Shown one piece after another: positions 36,946 to 46,240 of a DNA stretch of 64,000 bases. This DNA comes from Curtobacterium sp. ZW137 (lineage in GTDB: Bacteria; Actinomycetota; Actinomycetes; Actinomycetales; Microbacteriaceae), in assembly GCF_003762905.1 (NCBI RefSeq), contig NZ_RJKS01000005.1, positions 151,999-215,998 on the forward strand. Reading direction: 5' to 3'. The position numbers and the translations under genes were made by a program. Position 1 is the first letter of the stretch, and each line of letters starts with the position of its first letter. The notes below the pieces were generated by a model, which worked only from the letters and a program-made list of their open reading frames with translations, was not told the DNA's origin and ran no database searches.

Positions 36946-37247
36946 GACGACGCGGGTGTCGGCGCGCCGAGCACCCGACGGAGCGCCAGGGCGGCGACCT
37001 GCTCGTCGGACGTGTCGAGCAGCACGCGGTAGGTGTCGTCCGGGGTCAGGAACTCGACGCACACGGCGTCGAAGTCGCACGGCTCGATGCGCCAGCCGCG
37101 CACCGCGTCCATCGGCACCGCGGTGACCGCGTCCCGCTCGTAGCTCGTCTCGGCGTGCACCCGGTCCGGGAACACCCGGACGCGTCCGACGCTCCCACGC
37201 CACGTGAGCTGCAGGTCGAGGGTCGGTGATGCAGAGAGGTCCGGCAC
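36942..37247 (-). CDS. Small protein of unknown function
   Basis: A 101-residue protein without membrane segments. Visible segments are LDLQLTWRGSVGRVRVFPD, DAVTAVPMDAVRGWRIE and FDAVCVEFLTPDDTYRVLLDTSD, then an Ala/Leu helix. Alternating strands resemble a small PH-like or beta-barrel fold, but that is a guess. GTG start is supported by TACGAT 6 nt upstream. The stop shares bases with the convergent AKR stop. Confidence 0.65.
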   Translation of the reverse strand: MPDLSASPTLDLQLTWRGSVGRVRVFPDRVHAETSYERDAVTAVPMDAVRGWRIEPCDFDAVCVEFLTPDDTYRVLLDTSDEQVAALALRRVLGAPTPASS

Positions 37248-37253
37248 CCGCTG

Positions 37254-37259
37254 ATCGTA
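37254..37259 (-). promoter_or_regulatory. -10 hexamer TACGAT of the small gene
   Basis: TACGAT on the minus strand, 6 nt before the GTG at 37247; leaderless geometry. Confidence 0.5.
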
Positions 37260-37328
37260 CTGGCGGATGCCGGACCTCCCGGCGACCGTGCGACGCTCGT
37301 CGCGCTGCGCGGACAACCGGGGACGCGT

Positions 37329-38870
37329 TCAGTGCTGGTCGTCGTCCTCCGGCGCTCGGCGCACCTGGTTCGCCGGGTCGCGGCCGGTGATCGGGTACGG
37401 ACCCGTCACGCCCTGGCGGAGCGCCGCGATGCGGAGGATCCGGTCGCGCTGCAGGAACCAGCCGACGATGAGCAGCGGGATCACGATCACGAGGGACGCG
37501 ATCGTGTACGTGCCGACGGGGTAGTCGATCGCCATCAGCACGATGACGGACGCCAGGAACGCGAGGGTCAGCCACGAGGTCACCGGGGCGCCGGGGAGCT
37601 TGAACGTCGGCTCCTTCGCCAGACCCTGCTTCGCCCAGGAGCGCAGGCGCATCTGGCAGAGGATGATCGTGCCCCACGCCGTGATGATCCCGAGGCTCGC
37701 GATGTTCAGCGCGATCTCGAACGCCTGGCTCGGGACGAAGTAGTTCAGCACGACGCCGGCCACCGTGAAGCAGGCGGTGAGCAGGATGCCGGCGTAGGGG
37801 ACACCGCCGCGGGACATCTTCGTGGTCCACTTCGGTGCCGACCCGTTCATGCCCATCGAGTGCAGGGCGCGGCCGGTGGAGTACAGCCCGGCGTTCAGCG
37901 AGGACAGCGCCGCGGTCAGCACGACGAAGTTCATGATCGAGCCGACGACGGCGCCGACCTGCGGGTTCCCGATCGAGGAGAAGAACGTGACGAACGGGCT
38001 CTGCCCCTCCTTGTACGCCGTGTACGGCAGCAGGAGCGAGAGCAGGACGACCGACCCGACGTAGAAGACCGCGATGCGGAAGACCACGGAGTTGATCGCG
38101 CGGGGGATGACCTTCTCGGTGTTCTGCGTCTCGCCGGACGCGGTGCCGACGAGCTCGATCGCGGCGTACGCGAACACGACGCCCTGCACGACGAGCACCG
38201 TCGGCAGCAGTCCGTTCGGCAGCAGCCCGCCGTTGTCCGCCCAGATCGAGAACCCGGTCTGCACCTGCTGGCCGCCGGCCTCCACCGGGAACGCCCAGAT
38301 CAGCCAGATGAGCCCGATCACGAGGAATGCGACGAGCGCGGCGACCTTGATGATCGCGAACCAGAACTCGAGCTCGCCGAACAGCTTCACCGCGACCATG
38401 TTGGCGGCGAGCACGACGAGCAGGGCGATCAGCGCGAGGAGCCACTGCGGCGCCGAGGTGAACGCCGACCAGTAGTGCAGGTAGACGGCGACGGCGGTGG
38501 TGTCCACGATCGACGTCATCGCCCAGTTGAGGAAGTACATCCAGCCGGCCGCGTACGCGAACTTCTCGCCGTAGAACTCGCGGGCGTAGGAGATGAACGA
38601 CCCCGACGACGGACGGTGCAGCACGAGCTCGCCGAGCGCACGCAGGATGAAGAAGCCGAAGACGCCCGCGATCAGGTACACGACCGCGAGCGCAGGGCCC
38701 GCGGTGTTCAGTCGTCCACCGGCGCCGAGGAAGAGCCCGGTGCCGATCGCGCCGCCGATGGCGATCATCTGCAACTGCCGGGGCTTCAGACCGTGCTGGT
38801 AGCCCTCTTGCTCGTGCGAGAAGTCGTTCGCGGGCGCTCGGTCCACGCCGGTGTCGTTCTGCGCTGTCAT
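37329..38870 (-). CDS. Amino-acid permease of the AAT/APC family (AnsP-like)
   Basis: A 513-residue proton-coupled amino-acid importer with twelve transmembrane segments. The N-terminus [36 protein letters not shown] (given in parts; about 17-55) is the hallmark of asparagine permease AnsP-type transporters. TM1 contains the IGGAIGTG substrate-site motif. An ALGEL segment follows TM3, and the end is rich in Asp/His. Substrate asparagine is likely but unproven. The ATG at 38870 with TACCGT 7 nt upstream decides the start. Confidence 0.85.
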   Translation of the reverse strand: MTAQNDTGVDRAPANDFSHEQEGYQHGLKPRQLQMIAIGGAIGTGLFLGAGGRLNTAGPALAVVYLIAGVFGFFILRALGELVLHRPSSGSFISYAREFYGEKFAYAAGWMYFLNWAMTSIVDTTAVAVYLHYWSAFTSAPQWLLALIALLVVLAANMVAVKLFGELEFWFAIIKVAALVAFLVIGLIWLIWAFPVEAGGQQVQTGFSIWADNGGLLPNGLLPTVLVVQGVVFAYAAIELVGTASGETQNTEKVIPRAINSVVFRIAVFYVGSVVLLSLLLPYTAYKEGQSPFVTFFSSIGNPQVGAVVGSIMNFVVLTAALSSLNAGLYSTGRALHSMGMNGSAPKWTTKMSRGGVPYAGILLTACFTVAGVVLNYFVPSQAFEIALNIASLGIITAWGTIILCQMRLRSWAKQGLAKEPTFKLPGAPVTSWLTLAFLASVIVLMAIDYPVGTYTIASLVIVIPLLIVGWFLQRDRILRIAALRQGVTGPYPITGRDPANQVRRAPEDDDQH

Positions 38871-39193
38871 TCCCGTCACGGTACAGGTGCAGCGGAATCG
38901 TGGTGCCACGACGAGGACCCTCGATTCGCGATGGGGGACAAGTGTCGTTACCGTTGAACGTCCCCTCAGGGACACCGACGATCAGGACGCGTCCACCGCA
39001 GCAGCTGCCGCGGGGGCCGTACGGTCGGCCGGACCGGGGTCGTCCCGAGTACGACCCCCGCGTGCGAGATCGCTCGCCCAGCGCTGACGCGCCGGGCTCG
39101 ACGCGGTCACGACGAACAGGGTGCCGGACGACCCGTTCGCAACCACACCGTGTCGCCGTGCGCCCGTGCGCCGCGATCACGCGAGGAGTCCCG
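38871..39193. other. Divergent intergenic region, permease / proVWX leader
   Basis: 323 bp without a gene. It holds the permease -10 TACCGT (38878-38883, minus strand) and a rightward -10 candidate TACCGT (38949-38954) 18 bp after TTCGCG. It also holds a GTCCC-CTCA-GGGAC hairpin and a stem GGGGTCGT/ACGACCCC (39036-39058). Together they imply a structured leader of about 230 nt before proV. Confidence 0.45.
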
Positions 39194-40525
39194 TTGACCA
39201 TCGCACCACCCCAGGAAGCGCAGGACCTCCGCACGCCGGAGGACCCGAGCGCGACCCCTGCCGTCCGCGTCCGTGACGTCACCAAGGTGTTCGGCCGCCG
39301 CCCCGGCGAGGCCGTCCGCCGCCTCGCCGCCGGCGCATCGCGCGACGACGTCCGCGAGTTCGGCTCCGCTGCCGTCATCGACGCGTCGTTCGACGTCCGA
39401 CCCGGCGAGATCTTCGTCGTGATGGGCCTCTCCGGCTCCGGCAAGTCGACGCTCATCCGGATGCTGAACGGTCTGCTCGAGCCGACGGCGGGCTCGGTCG
39501 AGATCGGTGGCCGGACCATCACGAAGGCCCCGGCGAAGGAGGTCCGGGACATCCGCCGGTCGAGCGTCTCGATGGTGTTCCAGCACTTCGCGCTCCTGCC
39601 GCACCGCACCGTCATCGAGAACGTCGCGTACGGCCTCGAGGTGAACGGCGTCGGGAAGGCGGCACGGCTCGCGAAGGCCCGGGAGGTCATCGACCTCGTG
39701 GGCCTCGACGCATGGGCGGACGCGAAGCCCGACGAGCTCTCCGGCGGCATGCAGCAGCGCGTCGGCATCGCCCGCGCGCTCGCCGCGGAGACCGACGTCC
39801 TGCTCATGGACGAGGCGTTCAGCGCCCTCGACCCCCTGATCCGCCGCGAGATGCAGGAGCAGCTCGTCGACCTGCAGCAGCGGCTCGGCAAGACCATCGT
39901 CTTCATCACGCACGACCTCAACGAGGCGATGTTCCTCGGCGACCGGATCGCGGTGATGCGCGACGGCCGCATCGTGCAGATCGGCACGCCGGAGGACATC
40001 CTCACCGACCCGGCGAACGACTACGTCGCCCAGTTCGTGCAGGACGTCGACCGCGCCCGCGTCCTCACCGCCGCGAGCGTGATGGAGCCGGCGCGCGCCG
40101 TCGTGCCGGTCACGGCCGGACCCCGTGGCGCGCTCCGCGTCATGCGGGACCTGCAGACCGCCGCCGTGTTCGTCACCGGCCGCGGCCGCACCCTCGACGG
40201 CTGGGTCCGCGACCGCCACGTGATGCGCCAGGTCAAGGCCGGCGACACGAACCTCGACGCGATCGTGAACACCGAGTACGCCCGGGTCGCGCCGGACACC
40301 GCGCTCACCGACCTGTTCGAGCTCGCCGTCGAGTCGCCGCTGCCCATCGCGGTCGTCGACGCCGAGGGTCGCCTGCTCGGGGTCGTCCCGCGCATCACGC
40401 TCCTCGCGGCGCTCGGCAACGTCCCGACGACGACCAGCCCCATCCAGACGCTCGAGCCGGTGACCCGCATCTCGAACGACGACCTCGACGAGACGCTCGC
40501 CACCACGGAAGGGACGAACGCATGA
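39194..40525 (+). CDS. proV: Glycine betaine/proline-type ABC transporter ATP-binding protein with CBS domains
   Basis: Energises compatible-solute import. The 443-residue protein has Walker A GLSGSGKST, Q-loop VFQHFALLPHRTV, signature LSGGMQQRVGIARAL, Walker B DVLLMDEAFSALDP and H-loop FITHD. A C-terminal pair of CBS-type modules (about 280-430) includes LDAIVNTEYARVAPDTALTDLFEL. The N-terminal EAVRRLAAGASRDDVREFGS is typical of ProV, not of other ABC ATPases. CBS domains sense ionic strength. TTG start with GAGGAG 5-6 nt upstream. Stop overlaps proW start (ATGA). Confidence 0.93.
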   Translation: MTIAPPQEAQDLRTPEDPSATPAVRVRDVTKVFGRRPGEAVRRLAAGASRDDVREFGSAAVIDASFDVRPGEIFVVMGLSGSGKSTLIRMLNGLLEPTAGSVEIGGRTITKAPAKEVRDIRRSSVSMVFQHFALLPHRTVIENVAYGLEVNGVGKAARLAKAREVIDLVGLDAWADAKPDELSGGMQQRVGIARALAAETDVLLMDEAFSALDPLIRREMQEQLVDLQQRLGKTIVFITHDLNEAMFLGDRIAVMRDGRIVQIGTPEDILTDPANDYVAQFVQDVDRARVLTAASVMEPARAVVPVTAGPRGALRVMRDLQTAAVFVTGRGRTLDGWVRDRHVMRQVKAGDTNLDAIVNTEYARVAPDTALTDLFELAVESPLPIAVVDAEGRLLGVVPRITLLAALGNVPTTTSPIQTLEPVTRISNDDLDETLATTEGTNA

Positions 40526-41499
40526 TCACCCCCGGCACCAACTCCTTCGGGGACTTCCACCTGCCGCTCGGCACGTGGGTCGCCGCGGTCGTCGACTGGA
40601 TCACGACCTACCTGTCCGGCTTCTTCGACGTCGTCCGGTACGTGTTCACCTGGATGGACGCGTGGATGGAGTACTTCCTCTCCACGCCGCCGTTCTGGGT
40701 GATCACGCTGATCCTCGTCGCGCTCGCGTTCGTCGCGAAGGGCTGGAAGCTCGCCCTCGGTGCGGCGATCGGCCTGCTGTTCATCGTCAGCGTCGGGCAG
40801 TGGACCAACGCGATGGACACCCTGGCGCTCGTCATCGTCGCCGCCGGGCTCGCCGTGGTGTTCAGCATCCCGCTCGGGGTCTGGGCCGCGCGCTCCGACG
40901 GTGCCAGCCGGGTGATCCGGCCGGTGCTCGACTTCATGCAGACGACCCCGGCGTTCGTCTACCTCATCCCCGCGCTGCTGCTGTTCCGCGTCGGTGTCGT
41001 CCCCGGCATCGTCGCGACCATCGTGTTCGCGATGGCCCCGGGCGTCCGGCTCACCGAGCTCGGCATCCGCGGCGTCCCGAGCGAGGTCGTCGAGGCCGGC
41101 GCCGCGTTCGGCTCCAGCCCGTGGCGCATCCTCCGCCAGATCCAGCTGCCGCTCGCGAAGGCCAGCATCATGGCCGGCGTCAACCAGGTCATCATGCTCT
41201 CGCTCTCGATGGTCGTCATCGCCGGCATGGTCGGTGCCGGCGGCCTCGGCGAGCAGATCGTCGCGTCGCTGAACCGCATCGACGTCGGACTCGGTGCCGA
41301 AGCCGGTCTGTCGGTGGTGGTCCTGGCGATCCTGCTGGACCGCCTGACCGCAGCGCTCGGCGGCGGGGCGAGCGGAGCCTCCCGGCTGTGGAAGCGCAGC
41401 CGGAAGCCGGCCGTGACCGCGACGCCGAACGCGGCGACCGCCCAGACCGCCGCCACCGCGGAGGCGACCGCCGCCGACCGCCAGACCGTCGACGCGTGA
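40522..41499 (+). CDS. proW: Glycine betaine/proline-type ABC transporter permease
   Basis: The 325-residue membrane subunit, with six or so helices. It has the EAA loop RGVPSEVVEAGAAFGSSPWRILRQIQLPLAK that docks onto ProV, and the MVGAGGLGEQIVASLNRI segment after it. The N-terminal external region before TM1 is typical of ProW. The C-terminus is an Ala/Thr-rich repetitive tail (TATPNAATAQTAATAEATAA). Coupled by an ATGA overlap to proV. Partner of ProX downstream. Confidence 0.93.
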   Translation: MITPGTNSFGDFHLPLGTWVAAVVDWITTYLSGFFDVVRYVFTWMDAWMEYFLSTPPFWVITLILVALAFVAKGWKLALGAAIGLLFIVSVGQWTNAMDTLALVIVAAGLAVVFSIPLGVWAARSDGASRVIRPVLDFMQTTPAFVYLIPALLLFRVGVVPGIVATIVFAMAPGVRLTELGIRGVPSEVVEAGAAFGSSPWRILRQIQLPLAKASIMAGVNQVIMLSLSMVVIAGMVGAGGLGEQIVASLNRIDVGLGAEAGLSVVVLAILLDRLTAALGGGASGASRLWKRSRKPAVTATPNAATAQTAATAEATAADRQTVDA

Positions 41500-41513
41500 G
41501 GAAGGAACCCACC

Positions 41514-42428
41514 ATGAAGCGCACCAAGCGGGTCGTCGCGACCCTCGCCCTCGCCGCCGCGACCGCCGTCGGCCTGACCGCCTGCATGCCGCCCGGCTAC
41601 TACGGCGCATCCGGCACCGTCGACAACGGCGACCAGAAGTCGATGTCCATCGTCGTGTTCAACGGCTGGGACGAGGACACCGCCGCCAGCCAGCTCTGGA
41701 AGTACGTCCTCGACCAGAAGGGCTACGACGTCCAGCTCACCAACGCGGACGTCGCACCCGCCTACCAGGGGCTGTCCTCCGGGGACTACGACGTCGTGCT
41801 CGACACCTGGCTGCCGAACACGCACAAGCAGTACATGGAGAAGTACGGCGACCAGCTGACCGACCTCGGCGCGTGGAACGAGCAGGCGTCCCTCGAGCTC
41901 GCCGTGCCTGAGTACTCGAAGATCGACTCCATCGAGGACCTCGAGGCGAACGCCTCGGACTTCGGGAACAAGATCGTCGGCATCGAGCCGGCCGCCGGTG
42001 AGACCGCGGTCGTGCAGGACGAGGTCATCCCGCAGTACGGCCTCGGCGGGATGGACTTCATCACTAGCTCGACGCCGGCGATGCTCGCCGACCTCAAGGC
42101 CGCGATCGCCAAGAAGGAGGACGTCGTCGTGACCCTGTGGCGTCCGCACTGGGCGTACGACGCGTTCCCGATCAAGGACCTCGAGGACCCGAAGGGCGCG
42201 CTCGGCAAGAACGAGGAGATCCACACCATCGCCAAGAAGGACTTCGCCAGTGACTTCCCGCAGGCGTCGAAGTGGATGCGGGACTTCTCCATGGACTCCG
42301 ACACGCTCTACTCGCTCGAGAACGCGCTCGTGAACAGCGGCGCGACGGCGAGCGAGTACCCCGCGATCACGAAGAAGTGGGCGTCCGAGCACCAGGACTA
42401 CGTGGACTCGCTCACGTCGTCGAAGTAG
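41514..42428 (+). CDS. proX: Glycine betaine-binding lipoprotein
   Basis: The 304-residue substrate-binding protein with lipobox LTAC (Cys24). The mature part is an OpuAC fold. SMSIVVFNGWDEDTAASQLWK opens it, and GDYDVVLDTWLP and VVTLWRPHWAYDAF supply the tryptophan and tyrosine residues of the aromatic cage for betaine-like quaternary ammonium. RBS AAGGA 7 nt before the ATG. Last gene of the operon, followed directly by a strong family-B hairpin. Confidence 0.93.
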   Translation: MKRTKRVVATLALAAATAVGLTACMPPGYYGASGTVDNGDQKSMSIVVFNGWDEDTAASQLWKYVLDQKGYDVQLTNADVAPAYQGLSSGDYDVVLDTWLPNTHKQYMEKYGDQLTDLGAWNEQASLELAVPEYSKIDSIEDLEANASDFGNKIVGIEPAAGETAVVQDEVIPQYGLGGMDFITSSTPAMLADLKAAIAKKEDVVVTLWRPHWAYDAFPIKDLEDPKGALGKNEEIHTIAKKDFASDFPQASKWMRDFSMDSDTLYSLENALVNSGATASEYPAITKKWASEHQDYVDSLTSSK

Positions 42429-42440
42429 CAGCACCACCCT

Positions 42441-42480
42441 GACAGGAGGCACGGTGCCGGCTGGCACCGTGCCTCCTGTC
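42441..42480. terminator. Palindromic repeat family B, copy 3 (after proX)
   Basis: Perfect 18-bp stem with GGCT loop; the arms differ from copy 1 at two compensated positions (GACAGGAGGCACGGTGCC), so the stem is preserved while the sequence drifts. Ends 18 bp before mscS. Confidence 0.75.
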
Positions 42481-42498
42481 CGTTGGCACCATGGGGGG

Positions 42499-43662
42499 AT
42501 GGACATCCTCCTCCGTCTCCTCGTCGCGATCGGGTTCGCCCTCCTCGTGACCGCGGTCGCCGCCGTCGTCCTGCACCTCGTCTTCCGCGCGCTGGGCCGC
42601 CGGGAGCGCTGGGCCGCGTCGCTGTCCCGGCGGACCAAGCACCCCACCAGGACGCTGCTGCTCGTCGCGCTGCTGTGGACGGCGTTCGCGTCCTCGATCC
42701 CGGACACCGACGCGTACCCGTGGCGGGACACCGTCTCGCACGTGTTCCTCGTCGTCACGATCGGCGTCGGCACCTGGTTCGCCTGCGGGCTCGCGATCTT
42801 CCTCGAGAGCCTCGGCCTCCACAAGTACCGCGTCGACGTCCCCGACAACCGCGTCGCACGGCGCATCCGGACCCAGGTGCTCATCCTCCGCCGGCTCACG
42901 GTCGCGGTGCTCGTCATCATCGGCGTCGGCGCGATCCTGCTCACGTTCCCCGGTGTCGAGGCGGCGGGCGCGAGCGTCCTCGCCTCCGCCGGACTCATCT
43001 CGGTGATCGCCGGGCTCGCGGCGCAGTCCACGCTCGGCAACGTCTTCGCGGGCATGCAGCTGGCGTTCTCCGGCTCGATCCGCGTCGACGACGTCGTCGT
43101 GGTCGAGACCCAGTGGGGCCGCATCGAGGAGATCACGCTGACGTACGTGGTCGTGCACCTCTGGGACGACCGCCGGTTCGTGCTGCCGTCGACCTACTTC
43201 ACGTCGACGCCGTTCGAGAACTGGACCCGGACCAACAGCGAACTGCTCGGCGCGGTGGAGTTCGACCTGGACTGGCGGGTGCGGCCCAGCGAGATGCGCG
43301 TCGAGCTCGACCGGATCCTCGACCGCACCGAGCTGTGGGACAAGCGGGTCAAGGTGCTCCAGGTCACCGACGCCGTGCAGGGGTACGTGCGCGTCCGGGT
43401 CCTCGCGACGTCGCACGATGCGCCGTCGCTGTTCGACCTGCGCTGCTACATCCGCGAGGAGCTCGTCGACTGGATCCAGCGCACCCACCCGGACGCGCTG
43501 CCCGTCCAGCGGGTGCTCATGGTGGACGAGGTCGCGACGCCGCGGCGGCGTGGCGCGTCGACCGCGTCGGACTCGGCGCTGTTCACGCCGGACCAGCAGG
43601 ACCGCGCCGCCCTGTTCACCGGGCCGATCCAGACGTCCGGGATCCGGCCGTCGGAGCGGTAG
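42499..43662 (+). CDS. MscS-family mechanosensitive channel
   Basis: A 387-residue channel. Helices are about 5-26, 50-66, 80-102, 135-155 and the pore-lining segment SVLASAGLISVIAGLAAQSTLGNVFAGMQLAF (about 172-203), which has the glycine/alanine spacing of MscS TM3. It is followed by the IRVDDVVVVE beta domain and an EEITLTYVVVHLWDDRRFVLPS segment (in parts). The C-terminal domain is longer than in E. coli MscS. Releases solutes on hypo-osmotic shock; directly after proVWX, which imports them. ATG follows a run of six G, probably the ribosome binding site. Confidence 0.9.
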   Translation: MDILLRLLVAIGFALLVTAVAAVVLHLVFRALGRRERWAASLSRRTKHPTRTLLLVALLWTAFASSIPDTDAYPWRDTVSHVFLVVTIGVGTWFACGLAIFLESLGLHKYRVDVPDNRVARRIRTQVLILRRLTVAVLVIIGVGAILLTFPGVEAAGASVLASAGLISVIAGLAAQSTLGNVFAGMQLAFSGSIRVDDVVVVETQWGRIEEITLTYVVVHLWDDRRFVLPSTYFTSTPFENWTRTNSELLGAVEFDLDWRVRPSEMRVELDRILDRTELWDKRVKVLQVTDAVQGYVRVRVLATSHDAPSLFDLRCYIREELVDWIQRTHPDALPVQRVLMVDEVATPRRRGASTASDSALFTPDQQDRAALFTGPIQTSGIRPSER

Positions 43663-43712
43663 ACGGCGCGGGAGCCGGCGCGGCCGTCCGCGCTGATCCG
43701 GTCGCCACCACG

Positions 43713-43760
43713 GACGGACGGGAGGCCCGGTGCCAGCTGGCACCGGGCCTCCCGTCCGTC
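43713..43760. terminator. Palindromic repeat family B, copy 4 (after mscS)
   Basis: 24-bp perfect arms around CAG|CTG, then a bulged extension CCAC/GTGG. It sits between converging mscS and the small gene at 43777. Confidence 0.75.
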
Positions 43761-43776
43761 TCGTGGTGACCTCAGA

Positions 43777-43968
43777 TCACGGCTGCTTCGCGCGGACCGC
43801 GCGGTCGTCCTCGACGACCGTGCCGATCGCCACGATCGTCGTCGAGAGCCACGCCACCCACGTCAGCGCCAGGCGCCAGTCGCGCGGACCCCGCCTGGTC
43901 GTCTGCAGCACGCTGTAGCCGCTGATGATCGAACTCCACACCGCACCGTTGAACAAGAACTTGCGCAC
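43777..43968 (-). CDS. Small membrane-associated protein, unknown
   Basis: A 63-residue protein: a basic N-terminus, a hydrophobic region (VWSSIISGYSVLQTTR), a polar basic stretch PRDWRLA and a second hydrophobic stretch LTWVAWLSTTIVAIGTVV, ending acidic/basic. GTG start with AGGAGG 5 nt upstream fixes it. Family unknown. The divergent gene is the ArsB-like transporter, 85 bp away. Confidence 0.6.
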   Translation of the reverse strand: MRKFLFNGAVWSSIISGYSVLQTTRRGPRDWRLALTWVAWLSTTIVAIGTVVEDDRAVRAKQP

Positions 43969-44053
43969 GGATTCCTCCTGTCGTCGTCCCGACCACCGTA
44001 CTGGTCTGTACATTGGAGCGCCGCCGGTCGCGGCCGCGCACCGAGGAGACACA

Positions 44054-45205
44054 TTGCGTCAAGCCGTCATCGGGGGAGCCCTGCTCCTCGTCGGAGCCGT
44101 CTGTGTCGCGTTCGGGCTGCTCCCGCTGCCCGACCTCGCCGAGCTGGCAGACCGGGTGCTCCCCGTCCTCGGGTTCGTCCTCGGGCTGACCATCGTGTCC
44201 GAACTCGCCGCCGACGCCGGGGTCTTCGACCGCCTGGCCGACGTCGCCGCCCGGATCGGTGGCGGCCGGACGATCGGGCTCTGGGGCGCCGTGGTCGTGC
44301 TCGCGGTCCTCTGCACCGTGTTCCTGTCGATCGACACCACCGCGGTGCTGCTCACCCCGATCGTGATCGCCCTGGCCCGGCGGGTCGGGCTGCCGCCGAT
44401 GCCGTTCGCGCTGACGACCGTCTGGCTCGCCAACACCGCGTCCCTCCTGCTGCCCGTGTCGAACCTGACGAACCTGCTCGCCGTGGACCGGATCGGGCTC
44501 GACGGGCCGATCCCGTTCGCCGGGCTGATGGCCTGGCCGGCGCTCGCGGGCGTCGTCGTCCCGTGCGCCGTGCTGCTCGTCGTGTTCCGCGGGAAGCTCT
44601 TCGGCCGGTACACGCCGGTGGCGGTCCGGCGGCCGTCCGACCCGGTGTTCTTCGGCGCTGCGTCGGTCGTCCTCGTGGCGCTCGTCATCGCGCTGACCGC
44701 CGGCGTCACCGTCTGGATCGCCGCGCTCGCCGCGGCAGCGCTGCTCGTCGTCGTCGCGGCGTTCCGGGCCCCGTCCGAACTCCGGCCGTCACGCGTGCCG
44801 TGGTCGACGCTGGTGTTCGCCGCCGGGCTGTTCGTCGTCGTCGAGACCCTGCACACCACCGGCATCACCGACCCGATCGTCCGGGCGCTCTCCGGCGGCA
44901 CCGGGACCGGGTCGCTGCTGCTGCTCGGGGGAGCGGGCGCGGTGGCGGCGAACGCGATCGACAACCTGCCCGCGTACCTGGTGCTCGAGCCCGCTGCCGG
45001 GCATGATGCGCTGCGCTACGCGGCGCTCCTCATCGGGGTGAACGCCGGGTGCCTCATCACGCCGTGGGCCTCGCTCGCGACGCTGCTCTGGCACGCGCGG
45101 CTGTCGGCGGAGGGCATCCGGCTCTCGTGGGGGCGCTACATGGCGCTCGGCTGCGTGGTCGCCCCGCTCACGGTGGTCGCCGGCGTCCTGGCGCTCGCGC
45201 TGTAG
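44054..45205 (+). CDS. ArsB/NhaD-superfamily transporter (SLC13-like)
   Basis: A 383-residue polytopic transporter with about eleven helices in two inverted halves. SIDTTAVLLTPIVIALARRVG and NAIDNLPAYLVLEPAAG are the two reentrant-type motifs of the ion transporter superfamily. ANTASLLLPVSNLTNLLAV is the ArsB-type phrase. Arsenite/antimonite or organic-anion export is possible; no arsR/arsC neighbour is present, so arsenic is not indicated. TTG start with GAGGAG 5 nt upstream. Confidence 0.78.
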   Translation: MRQAVIGGALLLVGAVCVAFGLLPLPDLAELADRVLPVLGFVLGLTIVSELAADAGVFDRLADVAARIGGGRTIGLWGAVVVLAVLCTVFLSIDTTAVLLTPIVIALARRVGLPPMPFALTTVWLANTASLLLPVSNLTNLLAVDRIGLDGPIPFAGLMAWPALAGVVVPCAVLLVVFRGKLFGRYTPVAVRRPSDPVFFGAASVVLVALVIALTAGVTVWIAALAAAALLVVVAAFRAPSELRPSRVPWSTLVFAAGLFVVVETLHTTGITDPIVRALSGGTGTGSLLLLGGAGAVAANAIDNLPAYLVLEPAAGHDALRYAALLIGVNAGCLITPWASLATLLWHARLSAEGIRLSWGRYMALGCVVAPLTVVAGVLALAL

Positions 45206-45246
45206 CGCGGCTGCGCCTCGCACCGTGCGACGTCAGCGTGCCGTGG

Positions 45247-46218
45247 CTACAGCCAGTCGCGGGCCTTGAAGACCCGGTAGAGCACGAGCGACGACACCAC
45301 GATGAGCGCGACCGAGACGAGCAGTCCGCTCCACTGCCCCTCGCCCGGGAACGTGACGTTCTGCCCGAAGAACCCCGTGATCGCGGTCGGGATCGCGATG
45401 ATCGCCGCCCAGCTCGTCACCTTCTTCATCACCGTGTTCTGGCGGTTCGACGCCAGGTTGAGGTTCGTGTCCAGCACGCTCGACACGGCGTCCCGCAGCT
45501 GGTCGACCGAGTCCGCGATGGTGACGAGGTGGTCCTCGACGTCCCGGAAGTACGGCCGGATCCCGTCCGAGATCGTCTCCGCGTCCCCGTGCAGCAGCGA
45601 CCCGACGCTGTCCTTCGTCGGGACCACCAGCCGTCGGAGCACCCCGAGTGCCTTGCGCAGCCCGAACGAGCGGCGCTGGATCTGCTTCTCGCGGGCATCA
45701 CCGCGCTCGAAGAGGTCGTCCTCGAGCGTGTCGATGTCCTTCTCGATCGCCTCGACCGTGGCGCTGGCGTGGTCGACCACGGCATCGAGGAGCGCCCACA
45801 CGAGCCACGGAACCCCGTGGTCCGACATGTCGACGTTCGCCTGGAGCCGCCGCTCCATCGCGCTCGCGTCCACGTCGGCGCCGTGGATCGTGACCAGGGC
45901 GCGCCGCGTCACGAAGGCCTTCACCTCGTGCGTGACGAGCTCTCCCTCGTCGTCCCGACCGCTGACGTCGTAGACGACGAGGAAGAGGCTGTCACGGTAC
46001 CGGTCGAGCTTCGGGCGCTGCCCGCGCTCCACCGCGTCCTCCACGGCGAGCGCGTGGATGCCGAGCTCCTGCTCGATCTGCTCGAGGTCGGCGGCGCTGG
46101 GGTCGGTGTAGTCGACCCAGACGACGACGTCCTCGTCGGCGACGAGGTCCGACACCCGCTCGATCGGGAAGTCCCGCTCCGATGCCGAACCGTTCCGCCA
46201 CGAGCGTGTGCTGACCAT
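45247..46218 (-). CDS. corA: CorA-family divalent-cation channel
   Basis: A 323-residue magnesium/cobalt channel. The large cytosolic N-terminal domain has the acidic and coiled helices (EAIEKDIDTLEDDLFERGD). Two C-terminal transmembrane helices flank the selectivity loop, which in CorA is GMN. Here it reads ITGFFGQNVTFPG. Gln for Met is common among actinobacterial CorA homologues. The C-terminus is basic (RVFKARDWL). TAGGCT 7 nt before the ATG gives a leaderless start. Confidence 0.88.
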   Translation of the reverse strand: MVSTRSWRNGSASERDFPIERVSDLVADEDVVVWVDYTDPSAADLEQIEQELGIHALAVEDAVERGQRPKLDRYRDSLFLVVYDVSGRDDEGELVTHEVKAFVTRRALVTIHGADVDASAMERRLQANVDMSDHGVPWLVWALLDAVVDHASATVEAIEKDIDTLEDDLFERGDAREKQIQRRSFGLRKALGVLRRLVVPTKDSVGSLLHGDAETISDGIRPYFRDVEDHLVTIADSVDQLRDAVSSVLDTNLNLASNRQNTVMKKVTSWAAIIAIPTAITGFFGQNVTFPGEGQWSGLLVSVALIVVSSLVLYRVFKARDWL

Positions 46219-46225
46219 GCGCCCG

Positions 46226-46231
46226 AGCCTA
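46226..46231 (-). promoter_or_regulatory. -10 hexamer TAGGCT of corA
   Basis: TAGGCT on the minus strand, 7 nt before the ATG at 46218. It lies inside the 3' end region of the upstream minus-strand gene, only 10 bp after that stop. Confidence 0.5.
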
Positions 46232-46240
46232 CTGACGGGC

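Noticed and set aside
44054..45205. Arsenic resistance locus
   Set aside because: Only an ArsB-superfamily transporter is present; no arsR, arsC or arsA-like gene adjoins it.
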